From positions 1 to 20,109 of the forward strand of contig JAJRVA010000030.1 in assembly GCA_024277485.1 (NCBI GenBank): a stretch of DNA of 20,109 nucleotides, in the 5' to 3' direction. Positions 1 through 6,922 of this stretch are shown piece after piece. Made by a program: the position numbers and the translations under genes. This DNA is from Deltaproteobacteria bacterium (GTDB lineage: Bacteria > Desulfobacterota > Desulfobulbia > Desulfobulbales > Desulfobulbaceae). Under the pieces are notes generated by a model. It saw only the letters and a list, made by a program, of their open reading frames with translations. It did not search any database and was not told the origin of the DNA. Each line of letters opens with the position of its first letter. Position 1 is the stretch's first letter.

Positions 1-701
1 AGCAACACCTTCATCAGGCCGACCATCCCCTGGGGGGTGTAGCCGGCCCTGGTCATATATTCCATGCCCAGCGCGTCGGCCTCGCGTTCATTGTCCCTGC
101 TGTAATGTGCCAGAAGAGCCCCGGCCCCGAGGCTGCCCAAGCCCTGGATGAGACCTCCGTAATCACCATAACCGGTTGTGCCTGCGGCAACGGCTGCGCC
201 GGCAATGAGAACATTCGCGATCGTGCCCTTGGTGGCTCTTTCAGCGGTATGGCGGGCATTGACATGGCCGATCTCGTGACCGAGCAGGGCGGCCAGCTCC
301 GCCTCGTTGTCAAGTTCCAGCAGGATGCCCCGGGTGGCCGCGATGGAGCCGCCGGGAAAGGCATAGGCATTGATGTATGTCGCATTGACGGCTCTGAAAG
401 AGAACGGCATGTCCGGCCGGTGCGATCTCGATGCCATTTCCCGGCCCACCCTGTCCAGGTATGCGTTGAGCCCGGAATCCTGCACAGGTCCGTAATCAGT
501 GGAAAACTGGTAGGGTGATTGCTGCCGGTCGAGCGCGATTTCCTCGGCCGGGGTCATGAGCATCAGCTGCTGGCGACCGGTAACAGGGTCCACGGCGCAG
601 CCTTGCAGGAGACCCTGGGCGACAAGTATCCCGCCGCCGGCTCCGAAAAGTTTCAGGAGCTGGCGCCGGGTCAGCTGGTCGGTTGTGCAGTCCGGCTTCA
701 T
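1..701 (-). CDS. M48 family metallopeptidase, lipoprotein (C-terminus outside window)
   Basis: Zinc metallopeptidase of family M48, probably in envelope quality control like the BepA/LoiP group. The first 233 residues are visible; the 3' end runs off the left edge. The zinc site HEIGH lies at residues 142-146, and the third ligand should be a Glu in NEREAD (204-209). The N-terminus has a twin-arginine-like TRRQLLK (11-17), a hydrophobic stretch and a lipobox LLQGC with Cys35, followed by the family-typical DPVTGR. This suggests a lipid-anchored protein, possibly exported by Tat. The ATG at 701 overlaps the stop of the upstream gene (ATGA, 698-701), which favours this start and translational coupling. 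Last visible gene of a three-gene operon with the MoCo-carrier-like and rubrerythrin-like genes. Family assignment is firm; substrate unknown. Confidence 0.93.
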   Translation of the reverse strand, partial: MKPDCTTDQLTRRQLLKLFGAGGGILVAQGLLQGCAVDPVTGRQQLMLMTPAEEIALDRQQSPYQFSTDYGPVQDSGLNAYLDRVGREMASRSHRPDMPFSFRAVNATYINAYAFPGGSIAATRGILLELDNEAELAALLGHEIGHVNARHTAERATKGTIANVLIAGAAVAAGTTGYGDYGGLIQGLGSLGAGALLAHYSRDNEREADALGMEYMTRAGYTPQGMVGLMKVL

Positions 702-1168
702 GGGGCTGTCGTTTTTTTCCAGTCGATCGCCAGCAACAGGCGCAGCACGGTATCATATATCCCGGGGGAGCTGCTGGCCCGGGGCCCGGCGACATTCAGT
801 GTCGATATGGAATGTTCCTTCATCCATTTTACTACAGCATCCACGGCCTCGTCCATGGATATTTCATCCAGGTCCAGGACCAGGCAGGGCCGGTCATGTT
901 TGACGGCCAGGTGCTGGGTCAGGGCCGAGCCACCGGTGAGGGGACCGAAGGAAACAATCAGGGTGCCGTCACTTGAAACCACGTTTTTTTCCGTCCGTTT
1001 TCTGTAGCTGAATGAATCCAGCTCCTGCAGGGCGTAACGGGCAGGCAGGGGACCGTCTTCGGTCTTTCTGCCCCGGGGCAGCCATCCGCCATGGGGGATG
1101 CCGAGTTTGATCGCCGCATCGAGCGCGGCCCGGTCAGCCCCGGTCTGTCCACCTGATATGATTTTCAT
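698..1168 (-). CDS. putative molybdenum carrier (MoCo-carrier/YpsA-like, SLOG fold)
   Basis: A 156-residue protein with the N-terminal glycine-rich SGGQTGADRAALDAA signature (residues 5-19) and a later FGPLTGGSALT segment. These are typical of the 'putative molybdenum carrier' family in the SLOG/Rossmann superfamily, whose members are thought to bind nucleotides or cofactors. Length fits a complete single domain; no signal peptide or membrane segment. It overlaps both neighbours by 4 bases (ATGA at 1165-1168 and 698-701), so the three genes are almost certainly one transcript. Actual metal or ligand binding in this family is poorly established, so the name is a family label and not a demonstrated role. 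Confidence 0.85.
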   Translation of the reverse strand: MKIISGGQTGADRAALDAAIKLGIPHGGWLPRGRKTEDGPLPARYALQELDSFSYRKRTEKNVVSSDGTLIVSFGPLTGGSALTQHLAVKHDRPCLVLDLDEISMDEAVDAVVKWMKEHSISTLNVAGPRASSSPGIYDTVLRLLLAIDWKKTTAP

Positions 1169-1659
1169 GTAACCGCGTCAATCTTTTTGAAACGGGTTCG
1201 CGGCGCTGAACAGACAGGGCAGTTGTCAGGAGGGGTATCCACCGCGATATAGCCACAGAAATCACAGGCATAGTACTGTGTGTCCGGTGGGTTGTCCCCA
1301 AGGCGGGTGTAGAGTTCAAGATTTCTCTGTTCCACTGCGGCGCTGTGCCGAAAGCCTGTTGCCAGGCCTTTCGCGCCGTCCTTTTCAGCATCAGCAAGGA
1401 GCTGCCGGTACTCTTCAATGGAGGCAGGGATCTCTTTAGCATAGACTGATTTTTCGTTTTCCTCTGTTGCACCGATCGGGCCGCGTATCTGCACGAGAAA
1501 ACGCTGTGCCTGCATAGTCCTGGATGCGGCCAGACTCAGAAAGAGCCTGGCCAGTTCGGGACGGCCGTCTTTCTCTGCCCGCATGGCATACACCTTGCCG
1601 CGTTCCGCATCCCTTGCAAGTCGGGCAAAGAGGCTGAGAAGTTTATGCTCCATATTCAT
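1165..1659 (-). CDS. rubrerythrin-like protein with C-terminal rubredoxin-type domain
   Basis: A 164-residue protein: a helical ferritin-like region (about 5-120) and a rubredoxin-like zinc or iron knuckle with CDFC (132-135) and CPVC (147-150). Classical rubrerythrins are diiron peroxidases that protect anaerobes from peroxide. Here the diiron motifs look degraded. By eye, the first ExxH reads RTMQ (47-50) and the second reads EQRN (110-113), so both histidines and one glutamate are replaced. The rubredoxin cysteines are intact. The start at 1659 is supported by an AGGAGA ribosome-binding site (1666-1671) six bases upstream. First gene of the left operon. It may be an electron-transfer or structural variant and not a peroxidase. 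Confidence 0.85.
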   Translation of the reverse strand: MNMEHKLLSLFARLARDAERGKVYAMRAEKDGRPELARLFLSLAASRTMQAQRFLVQIRGPIGATEENEKSVYAKEIPASIEEYRQLLADAEKDGAKGLATGFRHSAAVEQRNLELYTRLGDNPPDTQYYACDFCGYIAVDTPPDNCPVCSAPRTRFKKIDAVT

Positions 1660-2060
1660 GCTGTTTCTCCTGTTGTTACCGAGCGGATCCGGACAGGGAT
1701 ACGATTATGCGCCTGTCCACTGTTTCCTGACCGGCAAGATAATTGTGTAAACAGGGGCTTCATTGTTGTGAGTGGTCTGAGTTTACGCACACGGTGGTTC
1801 GCTGCGATTCTCAGGTTACTTTTTCGGATTAACGGGCCAAGGGCCGGAAACGTACAGATACCATAGATTCGCCGTGTCGTCTACTTTGCAGACTCCTCTT
1901 GAATAAAGGCTATGCTATGAGTTTTCCGGTGCCGACGGTGTTATTGAACAGGAGACACCTTGCGGCCGGTCGAGCAATGAAAAGGAAAAAAGATCCATTG
2001 GTGCAACTCGCCGTTATAGTGTATAAGGTTTTTTGTTGGTAAATAGATTTCTGGCCACTG
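1660..2060. other. intergenic region between divergent genes
   Basis: About 400 bases between the minus-strand rubrerythrin-like gene and the plus-strand B12-radical SAM remnant. It must hold the promoter of the left operon, but I find no convincing -35/-10 pair on the minus strand. A plausible plus-strand promoter sits at 1998-2027. No RNA gene, repeat array or convincing small ORF was seen; the open frame starting at 1645 begins inside the neighbouring gene and has no coding look. Confidence 0.5.
1998..2027 (+). promoter_or_regulatory. possible promoter for the B12-radical SAM remnant
   Basis: TTGGTG (1998-2003), an 18-base spacer and TATAAG (2022-2027) match a sigma-70-type promoter, with a strong -10 and a weak -35. 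Transcription would start about 25 bases before the ATG at 2061. Tentative. Confidence 0.35.
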
Positions 2061-2450
2061 ATGAATATCCTTCTTGTCAATCCACCAAATTGCGGACGCA
2101 GTATCCCGGAAGAGCGGTACGGCATAACTTCACTGAAACAGATTTTTCGTGGTGAACCCCTTGCCCTGGAGGAACTGGCCGGCAACCTTCTTGACCATGA
2201 AGTCCGTATAGTTGACCTGAAAGCAGATCCTGACGGGCTGGATTCGGAACTGGCCGGCTGGCGTCCGGAGGTGGTCGGGATTACCGGTGTGACCTGTGAA
2301 GCCAGGACCATGCTCAGGATCGCCGCAAAGGTCAAGGAAATGTGCCGGGCGGTTGTCGTGGTGGGAGGGAGTCACGCAAGCAGTGATCCTGCCTTTTTCA
2401 ACCATGCTGACAGTTGCGTAAAAGTTTTTATGCGGCCTGCTGTTTTCTGA
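2061..2450 (+). pseudogene. 5' remnant of a B12-binding-domain radical SAM protein
   Basis: The first ~115 residues match the N-terminal cobalamin-binding (Rossmann-like) domain of B12-dependent radical SAM proteins: MNILLVNPPN start, RGEPLALEELAG, VGITGVTCEA and VVVVGGSHAS. Family members are normally about 450-500 residues and carry a CxxxCxxC radical SAM motif after this domain. Here similarity stops after DPAFFNH near base 2405. The frame ends 15 residues later at 2450, having entered the antisense of the ACP gene that ends at 2428. No FeS motif is present, so it cannot be a working radical SAM enzyme. An intact start and possible promoter suggest recent truncation by deletion or rearrangement. 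A free-standing B12-domain protein is a less likely alternative. Confidence 0.75.
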
Positions 2451-2709
2451 TATAGTCGGCCAGGGTGGCCAGGGACTGCAGAACCACCCTGGTCGTATTC
2501 TCGGAGTCCATTCTCACGCCATATTCCTGCTGGATGGTAACGGCAATTTCCAGGGCATCTATTGAATCGGTTCCAAGGGGGGAGTCCGGGCCGATCAGGG
2601 GGGCATCGGTGTGCATCCTGTCATATTCCACCTCATGCAGGTTGCATGTTGTGCAGATAAGTTCCAGCAACTCCTGTTCCAGCGGATCCATTATCAGTAT
2701 CGGATTCAT
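2428..2709 (-). CDS. acyl carrier protein (export-block ACP)
   Basis: A 93-residue phosphopantetheine-binding carrier protein. Ser49 in the motif GTDSIDALEI (46-55) is the expected 4'-phosphopantetheine attachment site. The surrounding acidic helical pattern fits a type II ACP. The start at 2709 is the first ATG after the permease; Met7 (2691) is an alternative, and neither has a well-spaced Shine-Dalgarno. It is the last gene of the minus-strand transfer/export block, separated from the permease by 66 bases that hold a perfect inverted repeat, so it may be regulated apart from the tightly coupled genes above. A second ACP lies at 18686-18952. The BtrH-like acyltransferase three genes upstream (4865-5872) would be a natural partner (inference). 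Confidence 0.9.
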   Translation of the reverse strand: MNPILIMDPLEQELLELICTTCNLHEVEYDRMHTDAPLIGPDSPLGTDSIDALEIAVTIQQEYGVRMDSENTTRVVLQSLATLADYIRKQQAA

Positions 2710-2721
2710 CTCTTTGGTGTG

Positions 2722-2746
2722 ATGAAATACGGTGATTGTATTTCAT
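2722..2746. repeat. perfect 9-bp inverted repeat, 7-base loop
   Basis: ATGAAATAC (2722-2730), seven bases, then GTATTTCAT (2738-2746). It lies in the 66-base gap between the permease stop and the ACP start. On the minus strand it could be an operator or an mRNA hairpin just ahead of the ACP ribosome-binding region. On the plus strand it is followed by a T-rich tract (to 2759) and could weakly terminate transcripts coming from the B12-radical SAM remnant. The arms are AT-rich, so a strong terminator is unlikely. Confidence 0.45.
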
Positions 2747-2775
2747 TAAATCGTTTTTTCCGGTACGGCATGCGG

Positions 2776-4092
2776 TTATAATCGAATTTTCGCCAGTTTC
2801 CAGGAAAAAATCATGCTGAGCAGAAACAAAATGGTCAGCCGGCCGAGATCATCGATAATCCCGGTTACAGGCATCCCTCGCATCAGCAGGTCATGGAAGG
2901 ATGTCAGTCCCCAGTTGAGCGGCGAGATGATACTGAGTTTCTGCATACCCCCGGGCATGGCATAAACCGGAACCATCACTCCGCCCAGGGCGGCTGCGGC
3001 CACAACCGAGGTCGCCCCGATGGTGGAGGCCTGTTCATAGGTGTTGCAGGCCAGACCCAGGAAGGTACCGTATCCACAGGCGGCAAGGCTTGAGAACAGA
3101 ATAATCAGTCCCACACCAGCAGGATTGGCACTGATGGTGAACGACGGCAGCCCGATATACGGGAACAGGTACGCGCCGATAAGGCCGATAAGCAGGAACT
3201 GGCAGAAGCAGACACCGATATAGGCCAGAATTTTTCCTGAAAAGAGGAGCAGGGGAGAAGCCGGCATGGAGGTCAGACGGATCCAGATGCCGGATTCGTG
3301 TTCCTGCAGGATTGAACCGGCAATGGGGATCGCGGTAAAGAACAGGCCGAACAGTGCCCAGGCAGGAACATTCTGCTGCACCGGGTTATGCTCTGGTGTT
3401 TGGTCCGCAGAGGTTCTGCCGACCTGAACGGTCAGCAGGGGACGGCTGAGCAGCTCTGTCAGCCTTAAGTCCGGCAGGGGAGAAAATTCCTTCGGAACCC
3501 CGAGTTCCGCCATTGCATCATTGAGCATGCCCTCAAGGTTTTTCATCTCTGCCTCCACCGAAACCGCCTGTACTGCCATCTGCAGCTGGGCCATTATGCC
3601 TGAACGCAGTCCGGCCATGATGCCGGGATCAAAAAAGATGTGTACAACAGGTAACGGAGAAGTCTTCGGTTCCTGTCCGGTGTCCTGCCGGAGAATCTGG
3701 GCTGCCCGCTGCTGCAGACCGGCAGAGGCGCCTTCCTGCAGGACAATACCGGCCTGGTATGCACCATCCATGACCGCGGCCTCAAGCTCTGAGGCTTTTT
3801 TTGTATTTTTATCCCAGACAACGAGGTCCAGATTTCCTGTTGCCAGGCGTTCTTGCAGCGAACTGCCAAGTTCTCCGCTGTCCAGGTCCAGAAACAGCAT
3901 CCGGGTCATTGTCTGCCCGGTGAGCTGCATGACATTTTCCTGAACAAGGGTAAGCACCACGACCAGGATCGCGGGCATGAGAAACAGGACCAGCAGTCCT
4001 GCCCTGTCCCGCCTGAGCAGCAGAATTTCCTTGGCAGCAGATGTCAGTATCGTGTTCATACCGGTCTCACGGGAGAGGTGATGGAGTGTCAT
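2776..4092 (-). CDS. ABC-2 type exporter permease
   Basis: A 438-residue inner-membrane permease of the ABC-2 family (YhhJ/YbhR-like). Topology: one N-terminal membrane segment (about residues 33-50, LLVLFLMPAILVVV), a large extracytoplasmic domain (about 60-250), then about five C-terminal membrane segments, ending in ILFLLSMIFSWKLAKIRL. It pairs with the ATPase encoded directly upstream; the two overlap by ATGA (4089-4092). The start at 4092 gives that overlap; Met12 (4059) is a possible alternative. Such pairs export lipids, glycolipids or drugs; in this locus the cargo is presumably the acylated product (inference). Complete and unbroken. Confidence 0.9.
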   Translation of the reverse strand: MTLHHLSRETGMNTILTSAAKEILLLRRDRAGLLVLFLMPAILVVVLTLVQENVMQLTGQTMTRMLFLDLDSGELGSSLQERLATGNLDLVVWDKNTKKASELEAAVMDGAYQAGIVLQEGASAGLQQRAAQILRQDTGQEPKTSPLPVVHIFFDPGIMAGLRSGIMAQLQMAVQAVSVEAEMKNLEGMLNDAMAELGVPKEFSPLPDLRLTELLSRPLLTVQVGRTSADQTPEHNPVQQNVPAWALFGLFFTAIPIAGSILQEHESGIWIRLTSMPASPLLLFSGKILAYIGVCFCQFLLIGLIGAYLFPYIGLPSFTISANPAGVGLIILFSSLAACGYGTFLGLACNTYEQASTIGATSVVAAAALGGVMVPVYAMPGGMQKLSIISPLNWGLTSFHDLLMRGMPVTGIIDDLGRLTILFLLSMIFSWKLAKIRL

Positions 4093-4868
4093 GTGTCACG
4101 GAGCTGTTTTCCCGTCAGAAGCAGAAAAAGAGCTTCCAGGTTCGTGCTGCCGCTCTCTGCAAGCAACTGCTCAGGGGCGCCCTGTTTAATCAGGCGGCCG
4201 CTGTCAATAATGCCGATCCGGCTGCACAGCTCCCGGGCCTCTTCCATGTAATGGGTGGTGTAGAGAATCGTTGTCCCTCTTTGCTTGAGATCCGCAAGCT
4301 GTTTGTGGATAAGATGCCTGGACTGGGCATCAATACCCACGGTCGGTTCATCCAGAAAAAGAATTTTTGGCCTGTTCAAAAGCCCTGCCGCCAGGTTCAG
4401 CCTCCGTTTCATGCCGCCGGAGAAAGTGGCGACCATGCGGTCCGCATGGTCGCGGAGGGCCGCAAAATCCATGCATTCCGCCACCCGATCCCGCAGTTGT
4501 CTGCCGCCAAGACCGTACAGTTTTCCGAAAAAAATGAGGTTCTCACGGGCTGTCAGTTTATCATACAGGGCGATATCCTGCGGCACCAGCCCTGTCATCT
4601 GTTTGATGGCCGCAGGGCGCTGCGCAAGGTCCATACCCATGATTGTAACTGAGCCGTTGTCCGGTGCAAACTGTCCGGTGAGAAGAGAGATAACAGTGGT
4701 TTTTCCGGCCCCGTTCGGGCCGAGAAGCCCGTAGAATTCACCTGCACGCACGGACAGGCTGCAGTTGTCCAGGGCCGGGGTGGCAGTGTTTGCGTACCGG
4801 TGTGCCAGGCCCTGGGCCCTGATGGCATATCCATCATCCGGTCCTGAAGAGGGGTTTTTGCGGTTCAT
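4089..4868 (-). CDS. ABC transporter ATP-binding protein
   Basis: A 259-residue ATPase with all hallmarks: Walker A GPNGAGKTT (50-58), Q-loop Gln97 (LVPQD), signature SGGMK (150-154), Walker B ILFLDEP (169-175) and H-loop His206. It resembles the CcmA/DrrA-type ATPases that partner ABC-2 permeases. An open frame extends upstream to 4928, but the ATG at 4868 overlaps the stop of the upstream gene by ATGA (4865-4868), matching the pattern of the whole operon, so I take 4868 as the start. It energises the permease at 2776-4092. Confidence 0.93.
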   Translation of the reverse strand: MNRKNPSSGPDDGYAIRAQGLAHRYANTATPALDNCSLSVRAGEFYGLLGPNGAGKTTVISLLTGQFAPDNGSVTIMGMDLAQRPAAIKQMTGLVPQDIALYDKLTARENLIFFGKLYGLGGRQLRDRVAECMDFAALRDHADRMVATFSGGMKRRLNLAAGLLNRPKILFLDEPTVGIDAQSRHLIHKQLADLKQRGTTILYTTHYMEEARELCSRIGIIDSGRLIKQGAPEQLLAESGSTNLEALFLLLTGKQLRDT

Positions 4869-5872
4869 TGCTGTTTTTTCACCCACAGGGCCAGTTCCTG
4901 GAAAACTTTTTCTTCCAGTGCCGCGCACGCGCGCATTTTTTCCGCCATGGCAGGGTAGGTGTCCTCTGCCCGGGCGCGATCTTTACAGATACGGGCCGCC
5001 ATGACGCCGAACTGCCGCCAGCAGTCTCCTGATTCGGTCAGCAGAGAGGCTGAGTCGCGGAGCAGAGTGTCCTGCAGCACGTCCGCGCTTTCCTGGAGAA
5101 AGGCGCCATACATGAAACGAAAGCCTCCTCCTCCGGTTCCGATCTCCTCCTGCATACGGACAACATGACCCAGGTGCAGTTCCGTCCGTTCACGGCCCAG
5201 GCGCCGGGGCCATTTTTCCAGGCGCCCGGCCAGGAATCGTATGCCTTTCACACCTATCAGTGGAAAAGGCAAGGCAAGCATCATCCGGCAGACGGATGCG
5301 ATACCCTGAAGAATAAAGGGGCCGGGTTCAAAATTCTCCGGCACCCCGGTCAGATAATACATTTTTCCCCTGGGAGCAAGGGCGCCGGAAGCAAACCTGG
5401 CCCTTTGTAAATCCTCAGCCGGGCAGCGCACCGGCGCTGGAAACACGGGGTCACTTATGAGATACTCGTTTCCCTCTTTGCCGAACACGACCAGGTTATG
5501 GGCATTAAAATGAAAGCGCAGGGCCCTGGGAAAGAAGGGCAGCCAGAAAACACCGGTCTGCAGGCCCACCGGGATGCCTTTCTCAAGGGTTTCGTCCAGT
5601 TCCATCATGGCCTGGTCGCGGTCGCGAAATTTTTTGTATTCCATGGAAACTCCTGGAATCCTGGTGATCTGCTTGAGTATGTTTCCTGCCGCGGCCCGGT
5701 AGGTGACCAGGGGCATCCCGTTAATCCTGATAAAGGGAAGATACCCGAAAAAAAGACCGCACCCGATGCCGAAAGCCATGGCCTCGGTGATATGTATTCC
5801 CTGCCAGGCAAGGAGATTGGCCGCCACACCACTTTCACAGTGGGCGGATTGGTGATGTGGAAAATCAATCAT
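4865..5872 (-). CDS. BtrH-like acyltransferase (BtrH_N / DUF4872 type)
   Basis: A 335-residue protein whose N-terminal half matches the BtrH_N family. In butirosin synthesis, BtrH moves an acyl group from an ACP thioester to an amine of the acceptor through a papain-like Cys site. Visible candidates for the catalytic triad are Cys12 (HCESG), His125 (NAHNLVVFG) and Asp141 (ISDP). The C-terminal half (about 180-335) is mostly helical and fits the DUF4872 part that often follows. ATGA overlaps on both sides (5869-5872, 4865-4868) tie it to the neighbouring 145-residue protein and the ABC exporter. Inference: it transfers the chain made by the ketosynthase block from an ACP to a hydroxyl or amine acceptor before export. 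Family assignment is good; substrate unknown. Confidence 0.85.
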   Translation of the reverse strand: MIDFPHHQSAHCESGVAANLLAWQGIHITEAMAFGIGCGLFFGYLPFIRINGMPLVTYRAAAGNILKQITRIPGVSMEYKKFRDRDQAMMELDETLEKGIPVGLQTGVFWLPFFPRALRFHFNAHNLVVFGKEGNEYLISDPVFPAPVRCPAEDLQRARFASGALAPRGKMYYLTGVPENFEPGPFILQGIASVCRMMLALPFPLIGVKGIRFLAGRLEKWPRRLGRERTELHLGHVVRMQEEIGTGGGGFRFMYGAFLQESADVLQDTLLRDSASLLTESGDCWRQFGVMAARICKDRARAEDTYPAMAEKMRACAALEEKVFQELALWVKKQQ

Positions 5873-6306
5873 GGAGTTCCCGCCTGTCTAATTGCGTCAT
5901 ACACCGGGGCCGAGAGTCTGCCGCTTTTCAGGTCATCCGGGGAGACCTGGAACAGGTCGCCATATTTCCGCAGGGTTTTCAGACCAAGCCGCTTAAAAAA
6001 CAGCGGGAAAAGATGCAGGCGGACCTGCCAGCGGGACTGGTTTGTATAGCGGGCCAGAAGAGCGATGTCCATCTGGTTGGCAGTCATGTAATAGTGCAGA
6101 CAGCTGACCCGGCCGGCACGGACTTTTTCCCTGGATGCGGCAATATTTTTTTCTATTTCCAGCCATGCCTGGCGGTTGACCACATTCACCGGCTGCCAGC
6201 CCGGCCCGGAAACCAGTTCATATTTTCCGTCGCTGTTGACTGCATAACTGACGGTTTTTACTCCACCGGTTACACCCTGGCTGAATGTTTGTCCTTCACT
6301 CTTCAT
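5869..6306 (-). CDS. conserved-looking protein of unknown function, HTH-like C-terminal half
   Basis: A 145-residue soluble protein that I do not recognise. Residues about 79-128 (ALLARYTNQSRWQV ... LFQVSPDDLKSG) follow the spacing of a Cro/CI (XRE) helix-turn-helix: a 'TxxSRxxV' turn and a final 'LGVSPDEL'-like helix. The expected DNA-recognition polar residues are partly replaced by aromatic and hydrophobic ones (HLFPLFFKRLGLK). The N-terminal part (20-45) is polar, with a GKYELVSGPGWQPVN strand-like segment. The start at 6306 has AGGA nine bases upstream. It is ATGA-coupled to the BtrH-like gene, so it may be a partner or accessory of the acyltransferase, or a regulator. No signal peptide or membrane segment. 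Confidence 0.7.
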   Translation of the reverse strand: MKSEGQTFSQGVTGGVKTVSYAVNSDGKYELVSGPGWQPVNVVNRQAWLEIEKNIAASREKVRAGRVSCLHYYMTANQMDIALLARYTNQSRWQVRLHLFPLFFKRLGLKTLRKYGDLFQVSPDDLKSGRLSAPVYDAIRQAGTP

Positions 6307-6316
6307 GCGGAATTTC

Positions 6317-6922
6317 CTAAAATGTAATACCTGCCAGGAATTTGCCGGCGTTCAGCGGTACATTGGGTTCTTGTGTGCCGGCATTGGAGATGTGATGGTA
6401 CCGTAATTCAAGCAGCAGGTTGTGTTCGTTGTCCAGGGCATGTTCCAGGCCGATGCCGAACTGATAGTTGCCGTTCCAGACCGCTCCCATTCCGGGAATG
6501 TCGGCAAAACTGTACACCGGTCCGCCGCCGCCGAACAGGTAGGGGCGCCAGTTTGCACTGGCCGTAAAGGTGTAATTGGCCAGAAAATTTACGCCGACCA
6601 TGGCGGATACGTCAGGGCTGACGACAAGATGAACAGGCAGCTCCAGCAGGATGGAGTAAAACCCCTGGAACCAGCCGGAACCGAGATTATCAAGAATCCG
6701 ATGGTTGTAACGAAGGACAATGTCAATGGTTGCAACACGCTGGGTGGTCTGTCCCCAGCCCGGAAAACTTTGCCCGTAGCCGGTGATGACTGCCCGGCTG
6801 TCCTTTGACGTATCAATAATGCCGGCCCCGGCGGAATCAACCCGGAAAGAGGCGCCAGCAAAAAGGATATACAACAGGAGACAGATTACTCCCGCTGCTA
6901 TCCCGCCAGGATGGTTGCTCAT
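6317..6922 (-). CDS. PagL-like acyloxyacyl hydrolase (outer-membrane beta-barrel)
   Basis: A 201-residue protein with an N-terminal signal segment (about 10-30) and alternating beta-barrel strands. Its C-terminal motif RYHHISNAG (174-182) is that of the lipid A 3-O-deacylase PagL family. His177 and Ser179 correspond to the PagL catalytic His126/Ser128. At the spacing of PagL Glu140 this protein has Asn191, so the third catalytic position differs. PagL cleaves the 3-O-linked acyl chain from lipid A in the outer membrane. Here the target could be lipid A or the locus' own acylated product. ATGA-coupled to the DUF4410 lipoprotein upstream (6919-6922), with 10 bases to the next gene. Confidence 0.82.
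   Translation of the reverse strand: MSNHPGGIAAGVICLLLYILFAGASFRVDSAGAGIIDTSKDSRAVITGYGQSFPGWGQTTQRVATIDIVLRYNHRILDNLGSGWFQGFYSILLELPVHLVVSPDVSAMVGVNFLANYTFTASANWRPYLFGGGGPVYSFADIPGMGAVWNGNYQFGIGLEHALDNEHNLLLELRYHHISNAGTQEPNVPLNAGKFLAGITF

Noticed and set aside
1645..1866. Small plus-strand frame in the 1660-2060 intergenic region
   Set aside because: Begins inside the rubrerythrin-like gene, no ribosome-binding site and no protein-like pattern.
3521..3943. 140-residue plus-strand frame
   Set aside because: Antisense of the extracytoplasmic domain of the ABC permease; Ser/Arg/Cys-rich shadow translation.
4869..4928. Longer N-terminus of the ABC ATPase
   Set aside because: It would overlap the acyltransferase gene by 64 bases; the ATGA start at 4868 fits the rest of the operon.
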